Part shown: one piece after another, positions 15,846 to 24,285 of the stretch
Layout of the letters: each line of letters starts with the position of its first letter
Position numbering within the stretch: position 1 is the first letter of the stretch
NCBI GenBank assembly: GCA_033795365.1
Contig: JARYGU010000027.1
Coordinates: 1 to 62,195 of the forward strand
Direction of reading: 5' to 3'
DNA: 62,195 bases
From: JARYGU01 sp033795365
GTDB lineage: Bacteria; Pseudomonadota; Alphaproteobacteria; Rhizobiales; Rhizobiaceae
Made by a program: the position numbers and the translations under genes
The notes under the pieces: model-generated
What the model saw: only the letters and a program-made list of their open reading frames with translations
Database searches by the model: none
Told to the model about the DNA's origin: nothing

Positions 15846-16806
15846 GGTGCTTCATCACGGGCTTGCCACGACAGTTCAGGATCTCGGCCGCCCCGGCTAC
15901 TTCCATCTCGGCATTCCGGTCGGCGGCGCCATGGACCGTTATGCGATGCGGGCCGCCAACCTGCTCGTCGGCAACGACGAGGGGGCGGCCGGCCTCGAAG
16001 CCGTCTTCATCGGCCCGAAGCTCGAATTCACCGAGGACACGCTGGTCGCCGTCACCGGGGCCGACATGCCGGCCAAGGTCGACGGCGAGGTGCGGCCGGG
16101 TTGGACCGCCTTCAGGGTCAAGGCCGGGCAGGTTCTGACCTTCGACTTCCTGAAAGCGGGCGCGCGCATCTGCATCGCCGTCTCGGGCGGCATCGCCGTT
16201 CCGGAGGCGCTGGGCAGCCGCTCGACCTATCCGATTGGCGCGCTCGGCGGCTTCAAGGGACGTCCGCTTGCAGCCGGCGACGAACTGCCGGTCGGACAGG
16301 GCTCGCTTGCCGGCGAAGGCCGGTCGGTCGGCGAAGACCTTCGCCGCAAGCCGGGCACGCCGGCAGCGCTGCGTGTCCTGCCGGGCCTCTACTGGCACCG
16401 CGTGACGGAAGAATCGCAAGCGAATTTCTTTGCCGACGAGTGGAAAGTCGCCAACGAGGCCGATCGCATGGGCTATCGCTTCAAGGGCGGCCGCGAGCTC
16501 GAATTCGTCGAACGTCAGCAGCCCTTCGGCGCCGGCTCCGATCCATCCAACATCGTCGACAGTTGTTATCCCTACGGTTCGATCCAGATTCCCGGCGGTA
16601 CCGAGCCGATCATCCTGCATCGCGATGCCGTGTCGGGCGGCGGTTACTTCATGGTCGGAACGGTGATCTCCGCGGATATGGATCTCATCGGCCAGCTTCA
16701 GCCGCATACGCCGACACGGTTCGTCGAAGTCGATATGGCAGAGGCGCTCGCGGCGCGGGCGGATCGCAAACGCGCTTTGGAGCGGCTCCGCTCCGCCCTG
16801 GCGTGA
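15835..16806 (+). CDS. pxpC: KipA/allophanate-hydrolase subunit 2-like, 5-oxoprolinase subunit C
   Basis: A 323-residue CT_A_B-domain protein with the family signature TVQDLGRPGYFHLGIPVGG near the N-terminus, AANLLVGNDEGAA, and a C-terminal PYGSIQIPGGTEPIIL stretch. It is the partner of PxpB; domains of this type are also described as biotin-dependent carboxyltransferases. Last gene of the five-gene operon, with overlapping starts throughout. Converges with the double-winged-helix GntR gene 64 bp away. Confidence 0.87.
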   Translation: MAIKVLHHGLATTVQDLGRPGYFHLGIPVGGAMDRYAMRAANLLVGNDEGAAGLEAVFIGPKLEFTEDTLVAVTGADMPAKVDGEVRPGWTAFRVKAGQVLTFDFLKAGARICIAVSGGIAVPEALGSRSTYPIGALGGFKGRPLAAGDELPVGQGSLAGEGRSVGEDLRRKPGTPAALRVLPGLYWHRVTEESQANFFADEWKVANEADRMGYRFKGGRELEFVERQQPFGAGSDPSNIVDSCYPYGSIQIPGGTEPIILHRDAVSGGGYFMVGTVISADMDLIGQLQPHTPTRFVEVDMAEALAARADRKRALERLRSALA

Positions 16807-16870
16807 GGCGTGGACGATGGCCGCGCTCTCACATATTCGAAGGAATCATGGGAACGGCCCCGGGCATCGT

Positions 16871-17893
16871 TCATTCCTGAACGCGCGTCAGGTAATCCGC
16901 CGTCACGCTCGGACCCGGAATGATCGCGACGATCTTCATCTGGGCGATCGTCCGGTTGACCGAGGCGTCGAGATGGCTTTCCATCATGGCTGCCGCGGCC
17001 TTCGCCGATCCGCGCAGAAGCAGTTCCGCAATGAGGCGAAGCTCGGTTATGATCGCCGGGTCCCCCGGAAGGCCGAGGCGCCGCAGCAGCCGCTCGGTCG
17101 CCGTCACCGGCAGCAGGTTGTTGCGGATCAGGTCCTTGAGCTTGTCGTTGGGCGAAGACATCACGCAAAGTTCGATGAAGCGCGACTGAATGTTCTCCAG
17201 TGCGCTGTAATCGGTCGTCTCGCGCTGCTCCAGCGCCGAAAGCCGCTTGAAGAGGTCACGCAGCCCGTCATGGTCGAGATATTCGGCGCCTGCAAGGATC
17301 GCCTGAGGCTCGAGCATCCGCCGCAGAACGAAGTGGTCCTTCACCATCTGCGCCGTCAGGGGGCCGGCAATCCAGTGGGAGCTCTGGTTCTTGCGCACCA
17401 GCCCGCGCTCACGGAGCCGGGTCAGCACGTCGCGCACGACGGTGCGGCTTACGTTGAAATGGTTCGCAAGCTCGATCTCGATGATGCGGTATTGACCGAA
17501 GACCACGCAGCCGGCGACGTCGGCTTCGACGGTGTTGTAGATCCGCTCCCAGGAGGAGCGGCTCTGCAAGGCCTCATCGGCGTGCCTCGGAATGGTGAGG
17601 CCGAGTGTCTTGATGTCCGTCCGGTCCGGTTCGATCCCCTTTCCAGGCGGACCGACGAGATAGCCTCGGCCGCTGAACCGGTGCACCATCCCGTCGCTTT
17701 CGAGCTTCTGCAGCGCTCGCTGGACGGGCACCCGCGAGATTTGCAGGATTTCCGCGATCGGCCCTTCGAGAAGCACGAGACCCGGCGGCAATACACCTTC
17801 GAGGATATTGCTTCGAAGAACGTCCTCGGCGATCTCGTAGCGTTTCTGCGCGCTCTGGCCGGTGCGGGTTTCGCTCATTTCATCCGACATCAT
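16871..17893 (-). CDS. GntR-family regulator with two winged-helix domains and an FCD domain
   Basis: A 340-residue regulator, about 100 residues longer than ordinary FCD regulators. It holds two separate GntR winged helices: residues about 18-82 (RVPVQRALQKLESDGMVHR) and about 114-178 (VSRTVVRDVLTRLRERGLVR). A single FCD ligand domain follows (about 185-320). Most GntR proteins have one DNA-binding domain per chain; this one could bind two half sites per monomer. ATG 17893 (AAGGA 5-8 nt upstream) or 17890. It is divergent from importer 2, which it probably controls. Confidence 0.85.
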   Translation of the reverse strand: MMSDEMSETRTGQSAQKRYEIAEDVLRSNILEGVLPPGLVLLEGPIAEILQISRVPVQRALQKLESDGMVHRFSGRGYLVGPPGKGIEPDRTDIKTLGLTIPRHADEALQSRSSWERIYNTVEADVAGCVVFGQYRIIEIELANHFNVSRTVVRDVLTRLRERGLVRKNQSSHWIAGPLTAQMVKDHFVLRRMLEPQAILAGAEYLDHDGLRDLFKRLSALEQRETTDYSALENIQSRFIELCVMSSPNDKLKDLIRNNLLPVTATERLLRRLGLPGDPAIITELRLIAELLLRGSAKAAAAMMESHLDASVNRTIAQMKIVAIIPGPSVTADYLTRVQE

Positions 17894-18413
17894 CGTTGTC
17901 CTTCGACCACATTACGCATTTGCGTGGTGAAGGACAGTGCAAAATAGAAAATGATTATTGAATACATAATTGCAAAGGCCTTCCGCCTCGATCCGACCTC
18001 GTAGGTCTTTCGCGGCGACGCGGCTGCTGTGCGAATCGGCGAGCGATATTCGGCTTTCGACGGGATTTGCCCTGTTTTGCTCCTTAATTGTGGGGTTATT
18101 GCTGTCGCGCTCGCTCGGGTGCGACGGGACGACGGGGCGCGGTTTCCCTTCTGAGTGGGTTGCCGCAAAAATCTCGATCCCTTTAAAAAAGTGTGTTGAA
18201 TACAAAAATCATTCGTGCCATAGTTTTCGTATCAAGCGCTCGCGAGAAGCGCGCTAGGTGGAACTGATTGAAACGCCAAGGAACAACTCGTTGACGCGCA
18301 GGTAGAGAGTCTGCGCCGTATCATGGCTTCTTTAGCGTCCTGATCGTGGAAGGTCGGGTGACGGCGAAGCTTTGACCCGAGTGTTCCTTGCCTTGAAAAC
18401 TGGCAGGAATCCT
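17894..18413. other. divergent regulatory region and leader of importer 2, 520 bp
   Basis: A long gap between the double-winged-helix GntR gene and importer-2 ATPase. Both edges of its first 330 bp are AT-rich. It holds two copies of TTGAATACA (17958-17966 and 18196-18204) and a promoter-like TTGAAT-N17-CATAGT. ATTAT and ATAAT flank the first copy as a short inverted repeat. The stretch 18240-18413 is probably an untranslated leader. No convincing small gene or RNA was seen. Confidence 0.55.
18196..18224 (+). promoter_or_regulatory. candidate sigma70-type promoter of importer 2 overlapping a TTGAATACA repeat
   Basis: TTGAAT and CATAGT are separated by exactly 17 bp and point to the importer-2 ATPase. 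The -35 hexamer is part of the 9-mer TTGAATACA, which also occurs at 17958. A regulator bound there would block or remodel the promoter. Confidence 0.45.
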
Positions 18414-19487
18414 GTGTCGGCCGTACTCCAACTCAAGCATGTCGCAAAATCCTACGGCGATCTTCGCGCGCTGGACGGGATCGAGCTCTCCCTTCCCGAC
18501 AATGCCTATATCTCGCTGCTCGGGCCGAGCGGATCGGGCAAGACGACCCTTCTCAGGGTGATCGCCGGCTTCGAGGAGCCGGATAACGGTTCGATCTTTT
18601 TCGGCGGCCGGCGCATCGACGGCATGGCTCCGCACAAGCGCGGCATCGGCTTCGTTTTCCAGAACTTCGCGCTGTTTCCGCATCTTTCGGTGGCGGGGAA
18701 TATCGCTTTCGGACTTGAGAACCGGGAGGATGAACCCGTCAGCGACCAGCGCGTCGTCGCGCGAAAGGTCCGGGACATCGTCGCCCTCGTCGGGCTTTCG
18801 GGACTTGAGGATCGCGCAGTGACGCAGATTTCTGGCGGCCAGCGCCAGCGCGTCGCCCTTGCGCGCACATTGGTCACGGAACCGAAGATGGTGCTCCTCG
18901 ACGAGCCGCTCGGCGCTCTCGACGCCAATCTCCGCTCCCGGATGCGCAGTGAGCTCAAGGCGATCCGCGAGCGTTGCGGCGTCACCTTCCTCCACGTGAC
19001 GGGAAGCGAGGCGGAAGCGCTTGCCATGGGCGACACCGTGCTTGTGCTCGACCGCGGGCGCATCGCCCAGTCTGCCGATTCGGACACGCTCTACAATCGG
19101 CCGGCATCCCCTGCGGTTGCGCGGTTCCTCAACTGTTACAATCTCTTCTCCGGAGATGTCGTCGATGAGGCTTTCGTCTGCCAGGCCGGCCGCTTCGCCG
19201 TCGGCGGCGCCCGCCTGCGGGCCCGTGAGCCCGCCTATGCCATCCGTTACGACCGTGTCGCCATCCGGGCGAAGGATGCCCCCGTTTCGCCCGAAGAGAT
19301 CCGCATCGAAGGCAATTTCGTTGCGAGCGAATATTCGGGCGCTGCGGTCAATTCCTTCTTCACGCTCGATGACGGGCGGGTGTTCGAGGTGGAATCCCAT
19401 CTCAGCCATGCCGCGCCGGAAACCTATTCGGCGCAGGCGCGCTACGCCCTGGTGTGGAAGAGGGAGGACGCCCTTGTCTACGCCTGA
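18414..19487 (+). CDS. ABC importer ATP-binding protein, PotA-like (importer 2, first ATPase)
   Basis: A 357-residue ATPase with Walker A GPSGSGKTT, signature ISGGQRQR, Walker B LLDEPLGALDANL and a C-terminal TOBE-like domain. The H-loop histidine lies in FLHVTGSEAEA, where the usual H-D/S-Q-E-E-A is altered to GSEAEA. GTG at 18414 has AGGA 5 nt upstream; the frame is open to TTG 18372 without a ribosome site. It leads directly into the two permease genes, so it is the natural partner of that channel. Confidence 0.88.
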   Translation: MSAVLQLKHVAKSYGDLRALDGIELSLPDNAYISLLGPSGSGKTTLLRVIAGFEEPDNGSIFFGGRRIDGMAPHKRGIGFVFQNFALFPHLSVAGNIAFGLENREDEPVSDQRVVARKVRDIVALVGLSGLEDRAVTQISGGQRQRVALARTLVTEPKMVLLDEPLGALDANLRSRMRSELKAIRERCGVTFLHVTGSEAEALAMGDTVLVLDRGRIAQSADSDTLYNRPASPAVARFLNCYNLFSGDVVDEAFVCQAGRFAVGGARLRAREPAYAIRYDRVAIRAKDAPVSPEEIRIEGNFVASEYSGAAVNSFFTLDDGRVFEVESHLSHAAPETYSAQARYALVWKREDALVYA

Positions 19488-19568
19488 AATGTCTACGCCT
19501 GAGACGCGAGCGGCGGCCGGTCGGCCGGCATGCTGCCGATGCGCAGAAACCTTCCTGGAGAACGAGAG

Positions 19569-20468
19569 ATGACGATGGCGATCAGCGAAGAAAACGTGGT
19601 CGAGACGACCGCCGTCGCCCGCCGGCCTTCCGGCAAGACCCTGTGGCTGCTGGCTCCCGGCGTCCTTTGGATGGTGCTGTTCCTTGTCGTTCCCATCCTC
19701 ATGATGGTCTATGTTTCGTTCTGGACGCAGACGACCTTCAAGATCGAACCGACGCTGACCGTGAAGAGCTGGGTCACCTTCTTCACCAGCGACACCTATC
19801 TCGGGGCCTTGTGGACCACCGTCCGCATCTGGCTGCTCGTGCTGGCGGCGACGCTCGTCGTCGGCTACCCGGCCGCCCTCTTCGTCGGGCTGTTCGTCAA
19901 GAACAAGACGCTTTCGACCGTTCTCCTGGTGCTCTGTGTCATCCCCTTCTGGACTTCGTTCCTGATCCGCGTGCTGGCCTGGCGGCCGATGCTCGGCAAG
20001 GAAGGTGCAATCAATATGATCCTCATGAAGCTCGGCATCGTCACGCAGCCGATCGAGGTGCTGCTGTTCTCCGAGCTTTCGGTCATCATCGGTATGACGC
20101 AGATCTACTGCGTCTTCATGGTCGGCCCTATCGCCTTCATGCTCGGGCGGATCGATCCCTCGGTCATCGAGGCCGCGCAGGATCTCGGCGCCGGATTCTG
20201 GCGCATCTTCCGCACCATCATTCTGCCGCTCTCCATGCCCGGCGTCGTCGTCGGTGCGATCTTCGTTTCCGTCATGGTTCTGGGAGAATTCGCGACATCT
20301 GCCGCTCTTTCCGGCCGGAAGGTGAATCTGCTCGGCAATATCATCGTGACGCAGGTGGGATCGTTGAAATGGGCCTTCGCAGCCGTGGCCGGCGTGGTCC
20401 TCACGATCCTGATGGGCGCTGTCGTCGCCGCCCTCCTGCGGGTCGTCGATCTCAGGAAGGAGCTCTGA
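19569..20468 (+). CDS. ABC importer permease, PotB-like (importer 2)
   Basis: A 299-residue permease with about six membrane segments, the first being WLLAPGVLWMVLFLVVPILM. The EAA loop reads EAAQDLGAGFWRIFRTIILP. It ends VVDLRKEL, very like the importer-1 PotB homologue, indicating shared ancestry of the two systems. ATG at 19569 has GGAG/GAGAG upstream. Followed 2 bp later by the second permease. Confidence 0.9.
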   Translation: MTMAISEENVVETTAVARRPSGKTLWLLAPGVLWMVLFLVVPILMMVYVSFWTQTTFKIEPTLTVKSWVTFFTSDTYLGALWTTVRIWLLVLAATLVVGYPAALFVGLFVKNKTLSTVLLVLCVIPFWTSFLIRVLAWRPMLGKEGAINMILMKLGIVTQPIEVLLFSELSVIIGMTQIYCVFMVGPIAFMLGRIDPSVIEAAQDLGAGFWRIFRTIILPLSMPGVVVGAIFVSVMVLGEFATSAALSGRKVNLLGNIIVTQVGSLKWAFAAVAGVVLTILMGAVVAALLRVVDLRKEL

Positions 20469-20470
20469 TC

Positions 20471-21316
20471 ATGAATGCGAGCGGCATCAAATTCAGCCTC
20501 GGCGCTTACACGGCCCTCTTCCTCGTTTTCCTCTACGGTCCCCTTGTCGTGCTCGCCATCCTGTCGTTCCAGACTGGACCGGAGGGCGGGCCGCAATTCC
20601 CGATCATCGAATGGTCGACCTACTGGTACAAGCATCTCTTCGGCCTGACGCCTCCGTCGCGCATCGCGCCGCTGCCGATAGAACAGGCGCTCTTGCGGTC
20701 GCTGGCGCTGGCCGTGATGACGATGATCGTCTCTACCGTACTCGGCGTGACGGCCGCCCAGGCCTTCCGCCGCAAGTTCCGCGGCTCGGGCGTCGTCTTC
20801 TACCTCATCGTCCTCGGCATGATGGTGCCCGGCGTGCTCGTCGGCCTCGGCATGGCGCTCGTTGCCAACACCTTCGGCATCGACCGGCATTGGTGGGGCA
20901 CGGCTTTCGTCCTGCACGTCGTCTATACCTTCCCCTTTGCCTTCCTGGTGATGCTTGCGATCTTCAACCGTTTCGACCCCAGCGTCGAAGAGGCAGCCTG
21001 GTCGCTCGGCGTCTCGCCGGCACGCACCTTCCGCAAGATCACCTTTCCGCTGATCTTCCCGGGCGTGCTTTCGGCGATGCTCTTTGCCTTCACGCTTTCC
21101 TATGACGAATTCTCCCGCACGCTTTTCGCTTCGGGGCGCGACCTGACGCTGCCGCTTGCGATCTACGGGACATTCTCGGTCGAGGTTCACCCGAATGTCT
21201 TCGCCTTCGGCGTGCTGACGACGCTGTTCTCCTTCGCGCTCCTCGGCACCTATGCGGTTCTGATGAGCCTGTCGGTCCGGCGTGCGAAGCGGATAGCGGT
21301 ACAGGAGGAAGCGTGA
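20471..21316 (+). CDS. ABC importer permease, PotC-like (importer 2)
   Basis: A 281-residue permease. Homology starts at MNASGIKFSLG, 2 bp after the previous stop; the longer open frame upstream is out of phase with the real gene there. Membrane segments begin at LFLVFLYGPLVVLAILSF and the EAA-like loop is EEAAWSLGVSPARTFRKITF. Forms the channel with the preceding subunit. Its stop overlaps the start of the first SDR gene. Confidence 0.9.
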   Translation: MNASGIKFSLGAYTALFLVFLYGPLVVLAILSFQTGPEGGPQFPIIEWSTYWYKHLFGLTPPSRIAPLPIEQALLRSLALAVMTMIVSTVLGVTAAQAFRRKFRGSGVVFYLIVLGMMVPGVLVGLGMALVANTFGIDRHWWGTAFVLHVVYTFPFAFLVMLAIFNRFDPSVEEAAWSLGVSPARTFRKITFPLIFPGVLSAMLFAFTLSYDEFSRTLFASGRDLTLPLAIYGTFSVEVHPNVFAFGVLTTLFSFALLGTYAVLMSLSVRRAKRIAVQEEA

Positions 21317-22056
21317 TGGGCGAACGGCTCTCGGCAATTGTGACAGGCGCGGGTTCGGGTATCGGCAGGGCGATCGCGATCCGGCTGGCGGCCGACGGTT
21401 ATGCGGTTCTCGCAAACGACCTCTCGGCGGAAAAGGCGGCTGCGGTCGCAAGCGAGATCGAGGCCTTCGGCGGCATCGCGAGAGGGCAAGCAGGCGACGT
21501 ATCCTCGGAAGCCGACGTCGCAGCCATCTTCGAGGCTGCGGTCGCCGCCCATGGGCGCGTCGATCTCCTCGTCAACAATGCGGGTATCGCTCATCAGGCG
21601 CCTTTCGAGAACCTGACCGTTGCCGATTTCGACCGCATGTTCGCCGTGCATGTGCGCGGCACCTTCCTGATGACCAAAGCCGTCCTGCCCGCGATGCTGG
21701 AGCGCAAGAGCGGGGTCATCATCAATATCGCCTCGCAACTCGGCCAGATCGGCGGGATCGAGCTCGTTCACTATTCCGGCGCCAAGGCAGCCATCATCGG
21801 CATGACGAAGGCCCTCGCCCGCGAGGTATCGAGTCGTGGCGTGCGGGTCAACGCCGTCGCACCCGGCCCCATCAACACGCCGCTCGTGCTCGGGCTGTCC
21901 GAAGATTGGCGGGCCGCCAAGAAATCCGAGCTGCCGCTTGGGCGCTTCGGCGAACCGGATGAGGTCGCTGCGGCAGTGACCTTCCTGGCGTCGCCGCAGG
22001 CAAGCCTCTTCGTTGGGCAGACGCTTGGCCCGAATTCCGGCGACGTGATGCTTTGA
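21316..22056 (+). CDS. short-chain dehydrogenase/reductase
   Basis: A 246-residue classical SDR. It has the NAD(P)-binding TGAGSGIG near residue 10, NNAG near 85, the catalytic Ser in INIASQLG, and YSGAK (Tyr-x3-Lys). Such enzymes oxidise or reduce hydroxyl/keto groups; the substrate is unknown. ATG at 21316 shares a base with the permease stop and has AGGAGG upstream. Followed by a second, different SDR, so two sequential redox steps are plausible. Confidence 0.88.
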   Translation: MGERLSAIVTGAGSGIGRAIAIRLAADGYAVLANDLSAEKAAAVASEIEAFGGIARGQAGDVSSEADVAAIFEAAVAAHGRVDLLVNNAGIAHQAPFENLTVADFDRMFAVHVRGTFLMTKAVLPAMLERKSGVIINIASQLGQIGGIELVHYSGAKAAIIGMTKALAREVSSRGVRVNAVAPGPINTPLVLGLSEDWRAAKKSELPLGRFGEPDEVAAAVTFLASPQASLFVGQTLGPNSGDVML

Positions 22057-22069
22057 AAGGATGAATGAC

Positions 22070-22837
22070 ATGTCCGAGAGTTCCAACCGTATCGTGATCG
22101 TAACCGGCGCCGGCATCGGGATAGGTCAGGCGACGGCAAAGGCCTTCGCCGCCCTTGGCGACCACGTGGTCGTGACCGATGTCCTGGAGCGCGAGGGTGC
22201 TGAAACCGTTGAAGCCATACGAAAGGCCGGCGGCTCGGCCGAATTCAAGCCTTACGATGTCCGTTCGACCGAGGCGACGGAGGCGCTGGTGGACGACGTC
22301 GAGGCACGTCACGGCCGCATCGACGTCGTCGTTGCCAATGCCGGCATTGCTCATCGCACGCCGCTTGCCGCCCTGACCGACGAGAAGTGGGACCTGACCT
22401 TCGATATCGATCTGAAGGGAATATTCCGGCTGGCGCGGGCGGCGGCTCCGGGCATGCGGGCGCGCAGGTCCGGCAGCGTCGTTGCGCTCTCCTCGATCAT
22501 GGGCATCGCCTATGGCTGGGATGAGCATGTCCATTATTCGGCGGCGAAATCCGGTGTCATCGGTCTTGTGCGCGGACTTGCAGTGGAGCTGGCAAGGGAC
22601 GGCGTCCGCGTGAACGGCATAGCACCCGGCTATATCCGCACGGCGCAGCTTCTTTCCGAAGAAAACTCGCTCGGGCCGGCCGGGGCCGAGAAGGCAGCGG
22701 AATTCATTCCGATGGGCCGCCTCGGTACGCCCGAAGACATCGCCGACGTCATCGCCTTCCTGGCATCGGACGCCGCGAGATACATGACCGGTCAGGTGCT
22801 GGTCGTGGATGGAGGCCTCCTGGTGGGGCGGTACTGA
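22070..22837 (+). CDS. short-chain dehydrogenase/reductase
   Basis: A 255-residue classical SDR with TGAGIGIGQ, NAGIAH, the catalytic Ser (ALSSIMG), YSAAK and the C-terminal VDGGLLVGRY end typical of 3-oxoacyl-reductase/glucose-dehydrogenase relatives. It is distinct from the SDR gene just upstream rather than a recent duplicate. ATG 22070 has AAGGA 8 nt upstream; ATG 22061 overlaps that site and is less likely. Confidence 0.88.
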   Translation: MSESSNRIVIVTGAGIGIGQATAKAFAALGDHVVVTDVLEREGAETVEAIRKAGGSAEFKPYDVRSTEATEALVDDVEARHGRIDVVVANAGIAHRTPLAALTDEKWDLTFDIDLKGIFRLARAAAPGMRARRSGSVVALSSIMGIAYGWDEHVHYSAAKSGVIGLVRGLAVELARDGVRVNGIAPGYIRTAQLLSEENSLGPAGAEKAAEFIPMGRLGTPEDIADVIAFLASDAARYMTGQVLVVDGGLLVGRY

Positions 22838-22947
22838 ACCGCGTCAGTCCTGCCGCTTGCCAAGGCCTGTGGCGGGATGGCGCTAACGATGAGGAGCGGC
22901 GAGACGAATGCCGTTCCGGGGAACAACGAACAAAGTGGAGAAGAGAC

Positions 22948-24180
22948 ATGTCCAGAATGGAAATCAACCGCCGCTCGCTCCTGAAGCGCTCCGCGGGGAT
23001 GATGGCGCTCGCCATGGGCGGCGGCACGCCGTTTTTGTCATCGAGAATGGCGTTTGCGCAGGCTGCCGATCTCGCGGGCCAACAGCTTCGCACCGTCGGC
23101 CTCTCGGTCACGGTGCAGGAGCGCATCCTTGAGCAGTTCAAGGCGGCTTCGGGCGTCGGCTCGACGTCCGGCACCGCGGCGACCTTTCCCGATGCGCAAA
23201 CACGGATCCTTTCCGGTTCGAAGGACTACGATTGCTGGGAGATCATAGCGGAACGTTTGCCGGCGATTGTCATGACCGACAATGTCGAACCCATTCCGGC
23301 GGCCTCGCTCAAGAATTGGGCGAACATCCGCGACACCTTCACGACTCCGAGCGACAAGTGGGACCGTTCGGCCCAGATCGTCGGCCAGATATGGGCAGAC
23401 GAGGAACAGACCGTGCTCAACATGGTGCCGGCCGTCTACAACTACGACTCCATCGGCTACAATCCGGACGTCGTCTCGGAGGAGGAAGCCAATACCTGGG
23501 CGGCGATCTTCGATCCCAAATGGAAGGGCAAGTCCGGCCTCAACACCGACCCGCTGATCGCTTTCGGCCAAGCCATCATGGCGATGAACTCGCTTGGTCT
23601 TTCCGACGTGAAGAACCCGGGAAATGCGAGCGCTGCGGAAATCGACGAGGCCGCAGCCTTCCTCATCTCCAAGAAGAAGGAGGGCCAGTTCCGCGCCCTC
23701 TGGGGCGATTTCGGCGAGCTCGTCAATCTGATGGCTTCGGGCGAAATGGTCGTGTGCGACGCCTGGCAGCCCGCCGTCATGGCCGTGAAGGCACAGGGCA
23801 AGCCCTGCCGCTATGCCGTTCCGAAGGAAGGCTATCGCGGCTGGGCGATCGGCCCGTCGATGATCGCCGGAACGTCCAACAAGGAAGCGGTGATCGCCTA
23901 TGCCGACTACTGGCTCTCGGGCGAACCGGGCATCACCGTCTCCGAGCAGGGCTACTATTCGCCCTCGACCAACATCAAGAACGTGATGTCGCCGGAAAAA
24001 TATGCCTTCTGGTACGAAGGCAAGCCCTGGGTCGGCGCCGAGGAGCGCGGCATCAAGGAAGGCGATTTGCGCGACGGCGGCTCGCTGGAAGAGCGCGCCA
24101 AGAATGTCGCCTACTGGCATCAGTGGCCGGAAGAATATGATCATCTGATCCAGAAATGGGACGAATTCCTGAACGCCTGA
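22948..24180 (+). CDS. PotD-like extracellular solute-binding protein, Tat signal (importer 2)
   Basis: A 410-residue binding protein. The Tat signal NRRSLLKRS is followed by a hydrophobic stretch ending near AFAQA. The mature part shares the EGYRGW, QGYYS and EGKPW motifs with the binding protein of importer 1 but is clearly diverged, so the ligands probably differ. GGAG lies upstream of ATG 22948. A perfect 13-bp hairpin element follows the gene, before the second ATPase. Confidence 0.88.
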   Translation: MSRMEINRRSLLKRSAGMMALAMGGGTPFLSSRMAFAQAADLAGQQLRTVGLSVTVQERILEQFKAASGVGSTSGTAATFPDAQTRILSGSKDYDCWEIIAERLPAIVMTDNVEPIPAASLKNWANIRDTFTTPSDKWDRSAQIVGQIWADEEQTVLNMVPAVYNYDSIGYNPDVVSEEEANTWAAIFDPKWKGKSGLNTDPLIAFGQAIMAMNSLGLSDVKNPGNASAAEIDEAAAFLISKKKEGQFRALWGDFGELVNLMASGEMVVCDAWQPAVMAVKAQGKPCRYAVPKEGYRGWAIGPSMIAGTSNKEAVIAYADYWLSGEPGITVSEQGYYSPSTNIKNVMSPEKYAFWYEGKPWVGAEERGIKEGDLRDGGSLEERAKNVAYWHQWPEEYDHLIQKWDEFLNA

Positions 24181-24191
24181 AACGAGGCTTT

Positions 24192-24258
24192 GCCCCTCGC
24201 AACCCACATCTTCTCCCCGCAGGAACGGGGAGAAGATGCCGGCAGGCGGGTGAGGGGC
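24192..24258. repeat. RIME-like intergenic palindromic element, copy 2
   Basis: A perfect 13-bp stem (CATCTTCTCCCCG at 24207-24219 with 24226-24238, loop CAGGAA) lies within outer arms GCCCCTC/GAGGGGC. It shares the CTTCTCCCCG core and CCCCTC edges with the element at 8676. Like that copy it lies directly after a binding-protein gene inside an importer operon. Confidence 0.72.
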
Positions 24259-24285
24259 GGGTACAAACGATACCGGAGAGCGGCA

